From contig NZ_MKVV01000044.1 in NCBI RefSeq assembly GCF_001899645.1, positions 192,544-256,543 of the forward strand: DNA of 64,000 nucleotides, in the 5' to 3' direction. Below the pieces are notes generated by a model. That model did not search any database. It was given only the letters and a program-made list of their open reading frames with translations, and was not told the DNA's origin. The position numbers were made by a program, and so were the translations under genes. Of the stretch, positions 17,352 to 26,120 are shown piece after piece. Position 1 is the first letter of the stretch, and each line of letters begins with the position of its first letter. This DNA is from Pseudonocardia sp. 73-21. GTDB lineage: Bacteria; Actinomycetota; Actinomycetes; Mycobacteriales; Pseudonocardiaceae.

Positions 17352-18602
17352 GTGCCGGCCCGGGATGCGGTGGAGGACGTCGTCCGTGCGGAGTGGGCCC
17401 GGGTGGTGGCCGGCGTCGCCCGGTTCACCGGTGACGTCGGGCTGGCCGAGGAGCTCGCGCAGGACGCCGTGGTGGCCGCGCTGGAGCAGTGGCCCGACTC
17501 GGGCGTCCCGCGCAACGCCGGCGCCTGGCTCACCACCGTCGCGAAGCGCCGGGCCGTTGATGTGTTCCGGCGCACCGAGAACGAGCAGCGCAAGTACGCG
17601 GAGCTCGGCCGGGACCTGGAGATCGACGGGGAAGGGGCGGACATGGAGCTCCCCGACCTCGACGATTCCGGGGACCACATCGACGACGATCTGCTCCGCC
17701 TCGTGTTCGTGTCCTGCCACCCGGCGCTGGCGGTCCCGTCCCGGGTCGCGCTGACCCTGCGCCTGCTCGGCGGCCTCACCACGGCCGAGATCGCGCGGGC
17801 CTACCTGACCTCCGAGCCGACGGTGGCCGCCCGCATCACCCGCGCCAAGAAGGCGCTGGCCGCCGCGGGCGTCCCGTTCGAGGTGCCGCCCGTGGCCGAG
17901 CGCAGGGAGCGCCTGGGGTCCGTCCTGGAGGTCATCTACCTGATCTTCAACGAGGGCTACTCGGCCACCACGGGCGACGACTGGCTGCGCCCCGGGCTGT
18001 GCGACGACGCCATCCGGCTCGGGCGGGTGCTGGCCGGTCTCACCCCGGACGAGCCGGAGGTGCACGGCCTGCTGGCGCTGATGGAGATCCAGGCGTCGCG
18101 GGCGGCCGCGCGCACCGGCCCGTCCGGGGAGCCGGTGCTGCTGCTCGACCAGGACCGCACCCTGTGGGACCGGCCGATGATCGACCGCGGCCTGACCGCG
18201 CTCGACCGCGCCGACCGGCTCGGCGGGGGCCCCTACACACTTCAGGCGGCGATCGCGGCCTGTCACGCCCGCGCCGCCCGTCCCGAGGACACCGACTGGG
18301 ACCGCATCGCCGCGATCTACGCGGTGCTGGCGGCGATGACGGGCTCCCCGGTGGTGGAGCTGAACCGGGCGGTGGCCGTGTCGATGGCCTCGGGGCCGCA
18401 GGCCGGCCTCGACCTGCTCGACACCCTCGCCGACGCCCCGGCCCTGCGCGGCTACCACCTGCTCTCCAGCGTGCGCGGCGACCTGCTCGCCAAGCTCGGG
18501 CGCGCCGACGAAGCCCGCGCCGAGTTCGAACGCGCCGCGGAGCTGACCCGCAACACCCGCGAGCGCGAGCTGTCCCTGGAGCGGGCCCGCAGCTTGGGCT
18601 GA
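17352..18602 (+). CDS. ECF42-family RNA polymerase sigma factor
   Basis: A 416-residue sigma factor: region 2 (VGLAEELAQDAVVAALEQWP), region 4 (LRLLGGLTTAEIARAYLTSE), then the long ECF42-specific C-terminal extension (about 190-416) with FNEGYSATTGDDWLRP, LDRADRLGGGPYTLQAAIAA and a TPR-like end. The extension is thought to replace an anti-sigma factor. The start is GTG 17352. The paired DGPF gene lies directly upstream. Confidence 0.9.
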   Translation: MPARDAVEDVVRAEWARVVAGVARFTGDVGLAEELAQDAVVAALEQWPDSGVPRNAGAWLTTVAKRRAVDVFRRTENEQRKYAELGRDLEIDGEGADMELPDLDDSGDHIDDDLLRLVFVSCHPALAVPSRVALTLRLLGGLTTAEIARAYLTSEPTVAARITRAKKALAAAGVPFEVPPVAERRERLGSVLEVIYLIFNEGYSATTGDDWLRPGLCDDAIRLGRVLAGLTPDEPEVHGLLALMEIQASRAAARTGPSGEPVLLLDQDRTLWDRPMIDRGLTALDRADRLGGGPYTLQAAIAACHARAARPEDTDWDRIAAIYAVLAAMTGSPVVELNRAVAVSMASGPQAGLDLLDTLADAPALRGYHLLSSVRGDLLAKLGRADEARAEFERAAELTRNTRERELSLERARSLG

Positions 18603-18689
18603 TCGGGTGAGTCGGCCATTCCCACCGAGCGTCACGGGCGGGACGGGAGCACGCTTCCCGGCAGCCGTTCGCCCACCCGTGGAGGATCG

Positions 18690-20372
18690 ATGCCCGCACT
18701 GCTGCTGGCCGACTACCAACAGGTCTACGACCCGCTCGGCGGCTCCCTCGGGCTGTCGTCGATCGTCGCGGTCCTGCCGCTCGTCGTGCTGTTCGTCCTG
18801 CTGGGCGTGGTGCGGATGCGGGCGTGGCTGGCGTCCGTGATCGGGCTGGTCGTCGCGCTCGTGGTGGCGGTCGTGTTCTACTCGATGCCCGCGGGCGACG
18901 CGCTCAACAGTGGTCTGCTCGGCGCCGCATTCGGCTTCTTCCCCATCATGTGGATCGTCATCAACGCGATCTGGGTCTACAACCTCACCGTCGAGACCGG
19001 ACACTTCGACGTCCTGCGCCGCTCGTTCGCCTCCGTCAGCGACGACCAACGGATCCAGGCGATCATCATCGCGTTCTGCTTCGGCGCGCTGATGGAGGCG
19101 CTCGCCGGGTTCGGCACACCCGTCGCGATCAGCTCGGTCATGCTCATCGCGCTCGGGTTCCGCCCGCTCAAGGCGGCGACGGTGGCGCTGGTGGCCAACA
19201 CCGCGCCCGTCGCGTTCGGCGCGCTCGCGGTGCCCATCACGACGCTCGCCACCGTCACGAAACTGCCGGTCGAGGACCTCGGCGCGATGGTGGGGCGGCA
19301 GACCCCGATCCTGTCGGTGTTCGTCCCGCTCGCGCTGGTGTTCATCATCGACGGCAAGCGGGGGCTCAAGCAGGTGTGGCCGCCCGCGCTGCTCTGCGGG
19401 GTGGTGTTCGGCGTCTTCCAGTACCTGTCGTCGAACTTCTGGTCCATCCCGCTCGCCGACATCATCGCCTCGCTCGCAGCCGCCGCGGCGGTGCTGCTGT
19501 TCACGCGCGTCTGGCACCCGGCCGAGCACTACGAGGAGGCCGACACCGACGGCCGGCCCGTCGACGTGGACGGGGGCGGCGTCAGCACCCGCACCGACAC
19601 GCGCAGCGAGGTGCTCCGCGCCTACGCGCCGTACCTGATCATCATCCTGGTGTTCGTGCTGGCCACCCGCGTGCCCCCGATCACGGGCGTGGCCCCGACG
19701 AAGCCCGGCGCCCACGGCACGGGCCTCGAGGTGGCCACCTGGATCTACAACTGGCCCGGGCTCACCATCACCAGCCAAACCGGCAAGGCCGTCGCCACCA
19801 CGTTCAAGCTCAACATCCTCTCCGCGGCCGGCACGCTGCTGCTGATCTCCGGGCTGCTCACGCTGCCGGTACTGAAGGTCGGCCTCGGCCAGGCCCTGCG
19901 GACCTACGGCAAGAGCCTCGCCCAGCTCAAGTTCGCGATCCTCACGGTGATGGCCGTGCTGGCGCTCGGGTTCGTCATGAACGAGTCGGGCCAGACCACC
20001 ACGCTGGGCCTCTGGCTCGCCGGCGCCGGTGGGCTGTTCGCGCTGCTGTCGCCGATCCTCGGCTGGCTGGGCGTGGCCGTCACGGGCTCCGACACCTCGT
20101 CGAACTCGCTGTTCGGGGCCCTGCAGATCAGCGCCGCGCAGTCGGTGAACCTCCCGCCGGTGCTGCTGGCGGCCGCGAACTCCTCCGGCGGCGTGCTCGG
20201 CAAGATGATCTCGCCGCAGAACCTGGCGATCGCGGCGGGCGCGGTCGGGCTGGAGGGCAAGGAGGGCGAGATCTTCCGCCGGGTGCTGGTATGGAGCCTG
20301 GTGTTCCTCGTCTTCATGTGCGTGCTGGTGTACCTGCAGTCGACGCCGGTGCTGAGCTGGATGGTCGCCTGA
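18690..20372 (+). CDS. lldP: L-lactate permease family transporter (LctP/LldP)
   Basis: A 560-residue integral membrane protein with about 13 hydrophobic segments that fits the lactate permease family end to end: YDPLGGSLGLSSIVAVLPLV at the start, FGALMEALAGFGTPVAISS, ALVANTAPVAFGALAVP, VTGSDTSSNSLFGALQ and GGVLGKMISPQNLAIA. It imports L- or D-lactate or glycolate with protons. The central loop (~285-310) is acidic. The start ATG 18690 follows GGAGGATCG. No lactate dehydrogenase lies beside it, so the symbol rests on family only. Confidence 0.88.
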   Translation: MPALLLADYQQVYDPLGGSLGLSSIVAVLPLVVLFVLLGVVRMRAWLASVIGLVVALVVAVVFYSMPAGDALNSGLLGAAFGFFPIMWIVINAIWVYNLTVETGHFDVLRRSFASVSDDQRIQAIIIAFCFGALMEALAGFGTPVAISSVMLIALGFRPLKAATVALVANTAPVAFGALAVPITTLATVTKLPVEDLGAMVGRQTPILSVFVPLALVFIIDGKRGLKQVWPPALLCGVVFGVFQYLSSNFWSIPLADIIASLAAAAAVLLFTRVWHPAEHYEEADTDGRPVDVDGGGVSTRTDTRSEVLRAYAPYLIIILVFVLATRVPPITGVAPTKPGAHGTGLEVATWIYNWPGLTITSQTGKAVATTFKLNILSAAGTLLLISGLLTLPVLKVGLGQALRTYGKSLAQLKFAILTVMAVLALGFVMNESGQTTTLGLWLAGAGGLFALLSPILGWLGVAVTGSDTSSNSLFGALQISAAQSVNLPPVLLAAANSSGGVLGKMISPQNLAIAAGAVGLEGKEGEIFRRVLVWSLVFLVFMCVLVYLQSTPVLSWMVA

Positions 20373-20392
20373 CCGTGCAGACCTGATGGTGC

Positions 20393-21382
20393 TCAGAGGT
20401 CGGCCGGGCCCTCCCGGGGGACCATCCCGAGCTGGTCCGCCACCTGCCCCAGCACGTCCTGGACGGCCACCGTGTCGGCCAGCGGCATCACCGCGCTCTC
20501 GGCGCGTCCGGCCGCCACGCACTCCGTCACCTCGATCAGCTCGTGCGCGTACCCACCGCCCACGTGGCCGGTCCGGATCTCCTCCGGCTCGGCGCCCGCC
20601 CGGTGCAGGACGATCGCGTCGGGGTGGTGGAAACGCGGGGGCACGTCGATCCAGCCGGCCGTGCCGAACACCCGCATCTGGCCGGGGGTGGCGCAGCGCA
20701 GCGACGTGAACAGCGACGCCGCGCGGCCGTCCGACCAGCCCAGCTGCACGGCCTCCTCGACGTCCACGCCGCGGGCGTCGAGCAGGCCGGTGGCGGTGAC
20801 GGTGTCGGGCGTGCCCAGCACCATCTGGGCGAACGAGATCGGGTAGACGCTCAGGTCGAACAGCGCGCCGCCGCCGATCGCGGGGTTGTAGAAGCGGTCG
20901 TCGGGGTCCGTGGGGGCGTTGACGCCCAGCTCGCCCTGCACGGCGCGCACCTCTCCGACGGCACCCTCGGCGATCAGTTCGCGCAGGCGCACGACGGCGG
21001 GCTGGAAGCGGGTCCACATGGCCTCCATCGCGAACACGCCGCCGGCGCGGGCGACGTCGACGATCTCGCGGGTCGCCTCGGGCGTCACCGTGAAGGCCTT
21101 CTCCACCAGCACCGCCTTGCCCGCCCGCAGCGCCGCGAGCGTGACGGCGCGGTGCTGGGGGTGCGGGGTGGCGATGTAGAGGACGTCGACCTCGGGGTCG
21201 TCGACGATGCCCTGGTACGAGTCGTGCACACGCGAGGCGCCGTACTCGGCGGCGAACGCCGTCGCCCGGTCCGCCGACCGCGACGCCACCGCCACCAGCT
21301 CGGCGCCCGGCACGTGCGGGAAGTCCTTGGCGACCCCCGACGCGATCCGGCCCGGACCCACCACACCCCACCGCACAGTCAT
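20393..21382 (-). CDS. Gfo/Idh/MocA-family oxidoreductase
   Basis: A 329-residue NAD(P)-dependent dehydrogenase. The Rossmann domain starts VRWGVVGPGRIASGVAKDF, with SRSADRATAFAAEY after it and VLVEKAFTVT at ~95, the family catalytic-Lys loop (EKA instead of EKP, as in dihydrodiol dehydrogenase-like members). The C-terminal domain includes DDRFYNPAIGGGALFDLSVY. The substrate is probably a sugar or cyclic diol. It lies tail to tail with the lactate permease, 20 bases apart. Confidence 0.86.
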   Translation of the reverse strand: MTVRWGVVGPGRIASGVAKDFPHVPGAELVAVASRSADRATAFAAEYGASRVHDSYQGIVDDPEVDVLYIATPHPQHRAVTLAALRAGKAVLVEKAFTVTPEATREIVDVARAGGVFAMEAMWTRFQPAVVRLRELIAEGAVGEVRAVQGELGVNAPTDPDDRFYNPAIGGGALFDLSVYPISFAQMVLGTPDTVTATGLLDARGVDVEEAVQLGWSDGRAASLFTSLRCATPGQMRVFGTAGWIDVPPRFHHPDAIVLHRAGAEPEEIRTGHVGGGYAHELIEVTECVAAGRAESAVMPLADTVAVQDVLGQVADQLGMVPREGPADL

Positions 21383-21409
21383 GACGCCATCCTGTCCGAC
21401 GGCGGCGAG

Positions 21410-21526
21410 CTACATGAAGTAGGCGCCCGGCGCGGTGAGGAGCGGGGCGTTCGCGGTGACGGCCACGGCGACGGCCGCGGCCAGGCCGGACACCGCCAGG
21501 GCGAGAAGGCGACGGGACAGGGGCAC
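21410..21526 (-). CDS. Putative 38-residue secreted or membrane peptide
   Basis: A short frame from GTG 21526 to TAG with a GGAG ribosome-binding site five bases before the start. It reads as a basic lead (PLSRR), a hydrophobic stretch LLALAVSGLAAAVAVAV and a short tail TANAPLLTAPGAYFM. This could be a signal-peptide-bearing or single-span peptide. I recognise no family. It lies 27 bases upstream of the dehydrogenase gene on the same strand. Confidence 0.4.
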   Translation of the reverse strand: MPLSRRLLALAVSGLAAAVAVAVTANAPLLTAPGAYFM

Positions 21527-21622
21527 GGGTACTCCGGGATGCGCGTAGTTCGGGGGAGGCGGGGAGCGTCCGGCCAGTCCGTCGCTGCCCGGGCCCGGGC
21601 CGTTACGCCGTAGGTTCCCCCC

Positions 21623-22618
21623 ATGGCACGGACGATCAGGTTCCACGAGCTGGGCGGTCCCGAGGTGCTGCGCATCGAGGAGCTGCCGGTGCGGTCACCG
21701 GACGCGGGCGAGGTGCGGATCCGCGTCGACGCGATCGGGCTCAACCGGGCCGAGGTCAACTTCCGCCGCGGCACCTACCTCGAACAGCCCGTGCTGCCGG
21801 CCGGGCTGGGCAGCGAGTGCGCGGGTGAGGTGCTGGAGGTCGGGCCGGGCGTGGAGCGGTGGGCCCCGGGCGACGCCGTCAGCGTCGTGCCGGCGTTCTC
21901 CCAGAACGACTACCCGGTCTACGCCGAGGAGGCCGTGGTGCCCGCGTCCGCGCTGGTGGCGCGGCCGCCGGGCATGGACGCGATCACCGGTGCGGCGATC
22001 TGGATGCCGTACGTGACGGTCTACGGGATGGTCTGCGAGACCGTCCGCGTCCGGCCCGGCGACCACGTCGTGATCACCGCGGCCAGCAACAGCATCGGCC
22101 TGGCCGCGATCCAGGTGGTGCGCCACCTCGGCGCGGTCCCGATCGCCACCACCCCGGCCGCGGCCCAGCGCCGGGCGCTGCTCGACGGCGGTGCGGAGGC
22201 CGTGATCGTCACCGGTGAGGACGACCTCGTGGCCGCGATCCGCGACGCCACCGGCGGCCGCGGCGCGGCGCTCGTCCTCGACGCCGAGGGCGGGCCGCAG
22301 GTGGAGCAGCTCGTGCGGGCCTGCGCCGACGACGCCACCGTGATCGTGCACGGCGGCCTGTCCGGGCAGCCGACGCCGCTGCCCGCCGGGAACTACGCCG
22401 CGGTCTGGCTGCGCCGCTTCCACGTCGTCGCGATCACCGGCGATCCCGGGGCGCTGCGCCGCGCCGAGCACTTCGTCCGGGCCGGACTGGCGACCGGTGG
22501 CTTCACGCCCACCGTCGACCGGGTCTTCGACTTCGACGACGTGGCCGCCGCGCACGCCTACGTCGACTCGCCCGACCGCGCGCCGGGCAAACCGGTGCTG
22601 CGCGTCAGCTCCCGCTGA
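21623..22618 (+). CDS. Zinc-independent MDR-family quinone/alcohol oxidoreductase
   Basis: A 331-residue medium-chain dehydrogenase/reductase. The GroES-like half contains VDAIGLNRAEVNFRRG and GSECAGEVLEVGPGV; the cofactor half has VVITAASNSIGLAAIQVVR, a serine- and asparagine-rich variant of the NADPH-binding AxxGxxG loop. It lacks the zinc-ligand Cys cluster, so it resembles quinone oxidoreductases (NADPH:quinone or enoyl reductases). ATG 21623 follows TAGGTTCCCCCC without a good ribosome-binding site. Confidence 0.85.
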   Translation: MARTIRFHELGGPEVLRIEELPVRSPDAGEVRIRVDAIGLNRAEVNFRRGTYLEQPVLPAGLGSECAGEVLEVGPGVERWAPGDAVSVVPAFSQNDYPVYAEEAVVPASALVARPPGMDAITGAAIWMPYVTVYGMVCETVRVRPGDHVVITAASNSIGLAAIQVVRHLGAVPIATTPAAAQRRALLDGGAEAVIVTGEDDLVAAIRDATGGRGAALVLDAEGGPQVEQLVRACADDATVIVHGGLSGQPTPLPAGNYAAVWLRRFHVVAITGDPGALRRAEHFVRAGLATGGFTPTVDRVFDFDDVAAAHAYVDSPDRAPGKPVLRVSSR

Positions 22619-22627
22619 GCGCCTCGA

Positions 22628-23087
22628 TCACCCGTTGACCGTGACGAAGGAGAAGCCGAAGCGCTCGCGGCCCAGCGGCAACGTGCCGTCCCGCGGAGTG
22701 ACGACCGCCCCCGGGTACGCGACGGCGTCGGCGTGCCGCGCGCCAGGGTCGGCATCCGGTGCCCAGCCCGAGCTCCGGCCGCCCGCCGGTGAGCTCGTCG
22801 ATCGCGGCCACCTCGCGGGCGAGCAGCGCCGACCTCCAGAACCGGCGTTGAGCACGAACGGCCCACCCCCGGGCGCACCGTGACCTCCGCGGCCCGGACC
22901 AGGGCCGGGAACGGGGCCGGTAGGTGCGGGTGGTCGGGCGCGTGGATCGTGTCGTCATCGTCGTCACCGTCGTCACCGTCGTCACCGTCGTCACCGTCGT
23001 CACCGTCGTCTCGGCGAGCCGGCACTGTGTCGGTCCCGCCCGGCGCGAACATGTGATCCCGAACCGGAACGGCCGGATGTCGATCAC
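22628..23087 (-). pseudogene. Decayed luciferase-like (F420-type) oxidoreductase
   Basis: Fragments of a LLM-class flavin/F420-dependent oxidoreductase can be read in different frames: RPFRFGIT at the GTG start (23087), HAPDHPHLPAPFPALVRAAE, then LLAREVAAIDELTGGRPELG, and finally RERFGFSFVTVNG. About half the usual ~300 residues, including the middle of the barrel, are missing, and at least two frameshifts separate the pieces. A 9-bp repeat expansion replaces residues after the first strand. The old start overlaps the FUSC stop (GTGA), so it was once the second gene of that operon. Confidence 0.75.
22951..23010. repeat. 9-bp microsatellite (GTCGTCACC)n
   Basis: Five perfect tandem copies of GTCGTCACC (22960-23004), one degenerate copy before and a partial one after. 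They lie inside the decayed oxidoreductase. On the minus strand the unit reads as repeated Thr-Thr-Val or Asp-Asp-Gly depending on frame. Confidence 0.9.
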
Positions 23088-25546
23088 ACTCCCGCGCCGA
23101 CCCCGATCTCGTCCAGCGTGACGTCGTGGCGGCGCAACCGGTCGGGATCCGCGGCCACGCGCGCCACCGCCGAGTCGTGGTGCGGCGCCCCGACCACCAC
23201 GAGGTAGGTGCCCGGGCACGGGACGTCGAGGTGGTAGCGGCCGGCGCGGTCGAGCCGCGTGCCACCCACCTGGCTGCCGCGCTCGTCCACCAGCGTGACG
23301 GCGCCGTCGACGACGGGGCCGCCCGACGGGCCGGTGACCACCCCGGCCAGCCCCGTCCCGACGGCCGGGGTCTCCCGGCGCGGCGCGACGAGCGCGACGT
23401 CGAGGACGGCGTCGGAGCCGAAGTCGCTGGTGGTGAGCCGGTGCAGCAACTGCTGCAGGTGGATCAGGGTGCGGCCGACGTGGCCGGGCTCGTCGGTCGC
23501 GAACAGCACGGCGTCGGCGCGTGCGAGGGCGTCGAGCACCTCGGGATCGGCGCTGGCCGCGGTGAGCCCGGCGAGGTCGCGGGTGGCCGCGGCCAGCGCC
23601 GCGGTCGCCTGCGCCAGGTGGGTGGGCACGGCCGGGTCCCGGCGCACCTGGGACGCCAGCGCGCGGGAGTGGGTGGCCGCCGCCGCGTAGAGCGTGAGCG
23701 CGCGGCGGACCTTCGTGGGGTCGTTGTCGAACAGCATCGGCCGGGTCAACGGCGCGGCCACGAGGTTCAGCTGCCGCAGCGCGTTCTCGACGGTGCGGGC
23801 GAGCCCGTCGAGGTCGGTGGTCTCGGCCTCGTCGTCGGGCACCTCGACGGTCGGGTCGACCCGCCGGGTCACGGCGGCCAGCATGTCGGCCAGCGAGTTC
23901 AGCAGCGTCGCCCGGGCGGCCCGGACGGTGTCGCGGGTGCTCACCGGGGCCACCAGCAGCGCCACCAGGATGCCGACGGCCGCCCCGATCGCGGTCTCCT
24001 CCAGCCGCAGCACGAGCAGCCCGTCGCTGAACTCGTTGAGCACGCTGTAGAGCTGCCCCACCATGATCGTGATGAAGAAGATCATGAAGGCGTAGGAGAC
24101 CTTGATCAGGTAGAAGCCGAAGAACATGCAGAGCAGGATCGTGATCAGCACCAGGGAGGTGCTGCCCACCGTCAGGCTCGCCACCCAGATCGAGGCGAAC
24201 AGCCCCACCAGCGTGCCGACCACGCGGTTGACGGCCTTGATCGCGGTCTCCGACCGCGTGGCCGTGCCGGTGAACGCGAGGAACGCGGCGAGCACCGCCC
24301 AGTAGTAGCGCTGCTGCGAGAGCAGGCTGCCGAGCACGATCGCGAGGCCACCGGCGAGGGCGACCTGCACGGCCTGGCGGGAGACCAGGTCGAGCCGGCC
24401 CAGCGGGTTCCAGCGCCCGGTGCGCGGGGCGACGTCGCGGGCGACGGCGGGCGAGCCCGGAAGGTTGCCCATCATCATCACGACGGCCGGCTCGAACGAC
24501 TCGGCCGCGTCCGGCGTGGTCGCGGGCACGCGGCTGTTGCGCCGCAGGTCGCAGTACTCCAGGACCGCCGTGGCGGCGCGGCGCACGGCGACCTCGGTCG
24601 CCCGGTCCCGCAACAGCCGCGCCTCCCGCTCGGCCGCCGCGTGGTCGCCGGCGGCGAGCCGGCGGGCGACGTGGGCCACCTGTGCCGACGCGGCCCGGGG
24701 ACCGGCTCCGGCGTCGAGGGTGAGCGCCGAGTGCGCGACGGCGTCGATCGCGAGCTGCGCGTCGACGAGGTGGCGGCGCAGTGCCGGGGCCGACCATCCC
24801 GTAGGGGTCGCGTCGACGTCGGCCAGCGAGCTGTCCACCATCAGCGCGCACTCCGCCAGCCGCAGCTGCCGGTCGTGCAGCCGGGCGCGGATCCGGCGAC
24901 GGCGCCGGACCTCACGCGGCTCAGCCTCCAGCAGCTCCGCCGCCAGCCCTACGACCTCGCGACTGCGGGCGCCGAACGAGCGCCGCATCCGCGTGACGGT
25001 CCGGCGCGGGTTCGCCTTCAGCACCGTGACCGACAGCAGCAGGATCCACGCCGAGGCGACGACGACGAACAGCAGCAGCCCCGGCAGCATGGCCAGGGTC
25101 GCCCCGAGGAACGAGGCGAAGAAGTAGCCCATCCAGCCCATGAAGCCGTAGAAGAAGAACGACGGACCGAAGCGCCGCACGAACACCGCGGCGAACATGA
25201 CCACCACGAACACGGCGAGCATCACGACGTGGCTGCCCGCGACGGCGACGCCCGCGAGCATGCCGACCCCGATGGCCACCGGGAAGAACACGGCCGTGCG
25301 CGCCTTCTCCAGCGCCGACCCGCTGGCCAGCCCCATCGACCCCATCATCGCCATGACGGCGCCCAGCAGCATCGCGATCAGCGTGCCCTGGGCCCCGGCG
25401 TGGGTCGCCGTGGCGACGAGGTACTCCACCCCCATCGCCGTCGCCAGCGCGACGACCGCGTTGCCCGCCATCCGCAGGCGGCCCAGACCCGGGTCGGAGG
25501 CGACCACGCGGTCCCTGACCCGCCGTCCCCGCTCACGTAGTGCCAT
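23084..25546 (-). CDS. FUSC-family membrane protein with C-terminal carboxypeptidase-regulatory-like domain
   Basis: An 820-residue protein. Two blocks of membrane helices (about 25-165 and 390-540) flank a soluble alpha-helical region, the plan of fusaric-acid-resistance/AaeB-type proteins; ALEKARTAVFFPVAIGVGM and QRYYWAVLAAFLAFTGTATR are typical. Residues ~540-725 are helical. The last ~85 residues form a beta-sandwich of the carboxypeptidase-regulatory/CnaB kind: LAGVVTGPSGGPVVDGAVTL then GRYHLDVPCPGTYLVVVG. The role is probably export of aromatic acids or envelope-stress relief. The start is ATG 25546, divergent from a MarR gene. Confidence 0.85.
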   Translation of the reverse strand: MALRERGRRVRDRVVASDPGLGRLRMAGNAVVALATAMGVEYLVATATHAGAQGTLIAMLLGAVMAMMGSMGLASGSALEKARTAVFFPVAIGVGMLAGVAVAGSHVVMLAVFVVVMFAAVFVRRFGPSFFFYGFMGWMGYFFASFLGATLAMLPGLLLFVVVASAWILLLSVTVLKANPRRTVTRMRRSFGARSREVVGLAAELLEAEPREVRRRRRIRARLHDRQLRLAECALMVDSSLADVDATPTGWSAPALRRHLVDAQLAIDAVAHSALTLDAGAGPRAASAQVAHVARRLAAGDHAAAEREARLLRDRATEVAVRRAATAVLEYCDLRRNSRVPATTPDAAESFEPAVVMMMGNLPGSPAVARDVAPRTGRWNPLGRLDLVSRQAVQVALAGGLAIVLGSLLSQQRYYWAVLAAFLAFTGTATRSETAIKAVNRVVGTLVGLFASIWVASLTVGSTSLVLITILLCMFFGFYLIKVSYAFMIFFITIMVGQLYSVLNEFSDGLLVLRLEETAIGAAVGILVALLVAPVSTRDTVRAARATLLNSLADMLAAVTRRVDPTVEVPDDEAETTDLDGLARTVENALRQLNLVAAPLTRPMLFDNDPTKVRRALTLYAAAATHSRALASQVRRDPAVPTHLAQATAALAAATRDLAGLTAASADPEVLDALARADAVLFATDEPGHVGRTLIHLQQLLHRLTTSDFGSDAVLDVALVAPRRETPAVGTGLAGVVTGPSGGPVVDGAVTLVDERGSQVGGTRLDRAGRYHLDVPCPGTYLVVVGAPHHDSAVARVAADPDRLRRHDVTLDEIGVGAGV

Positions 25547-25580
25547 CAGTCGCAACCCCGAATTCCTGAAGCATGTATGG

Positions 25581-25598
25581 TACCGACAATAGCCGGTA
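25581..25598. promoter_or_regulatory. Probable MarR operator in FUSC/MarR divergent region
   Basis: TACCG (25581-25585) and CGGTA (25594-25598) form an 18-bp palindrome; a second GCCGGTA follows at 25602. They lie in the 84-base gap between the FUSC and MarR starts, the normal place for a MarR site controlling both genes. Confidence 0.6.
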
Positions 25599-25630
25599 TC
25601 GTGCCGGTAATCGACAGGAGGAGGGCTCCT

Positions 25631-26086
25631 GTGAGGACGAGCACCACGCAGCCGGTCGACGTGATCGAGCTGCAGACGGCGGTACTCCGGCGCAACGTCG
25701 AGATGGTGCGCCGCCGCGGCGAGGTCTACGTCGAGCTCGACCCCGCCGAGTACCTGCTGCTCCGCACGCTCGACGACCTCGGCCCCATGGACATCCGCAC
25801 GCTGGCCTCGGCGGTCGGGGTCGACCCGTCCACCGCGGGCCGGCAGATCGGGGCGATGCACGCCGCCGGGTTCGTCGACCGCGCCCCCGCCGCCGAGGAC
25901 CGCCGCCGCACGATCATCAGCGTCACGGCCGAGGGCCTGCGCCGCACCGAGGCCGTCCGCGACCGCCGCCGCGAGAACATCCGCGAGCTCCTCGAGGACT
26001 GGTCCCCGGAGGACCTGGAGACGCTCGGCGTCATGTTCGGCCGCTACAACGCGGCGGTCTCGGACAGGTACGTCACCCACACGTAG
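25631..26086 (+). CDS. MarR-family transcriptional regulator
   Basis: A 151-residue winged-helix protein: LLRTLDDLGPMDIRTLASAV, then VDPSTAGRQIGAMHAAGFVD for the recognition helix and AAEDRRRTIISVTAEG for the wing. The start is GTG 25631 behind a strong AGGAGG; the frame is open farther upstream but would run through the operator. It is likely the local repressor of the divergent FUSC gene. The 2OG-oxygenase operon begins 34 bases downstream and may be partly cotranscribed. Confidence 0.85.
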   Translation: MRTSTTQPVDVIELQTAVLRRNVEMVRRRGEVYVELDPAEYLLLRTLDDLGPMDIRTLASAVGVDPSTAGRQIGAMHAAGFVDRAPAAEDRRRTIISVTAEGLRRTEAVRDRRRENIRELLEDWSPEDLETLGVMFGRYNAAVSDRYVTHT

Positions 26087-26120
26087 CGCCGCCACCCACC
26101 GGTGTTGTTGACTCGGGTCC

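Noticed and set aside
16857..21371. A very long open frame on the minus strand (1504 codons) across the DGPF, ECF42 and lactate permease genes
   Set aside because: It is antisense to clear family members and its protein is a low-complexity Arg/Gly/Ala/His/Asp string; GC-rich third positions keep the antisense frame open.
22951..23010. Coding of a Thr-Thr-Val or Asp-Asp-Gly repeat domain
   Set aside because: The 9-bp repeat lies in a decayed gene between out-of-frame pieces; no intact protein contains it.
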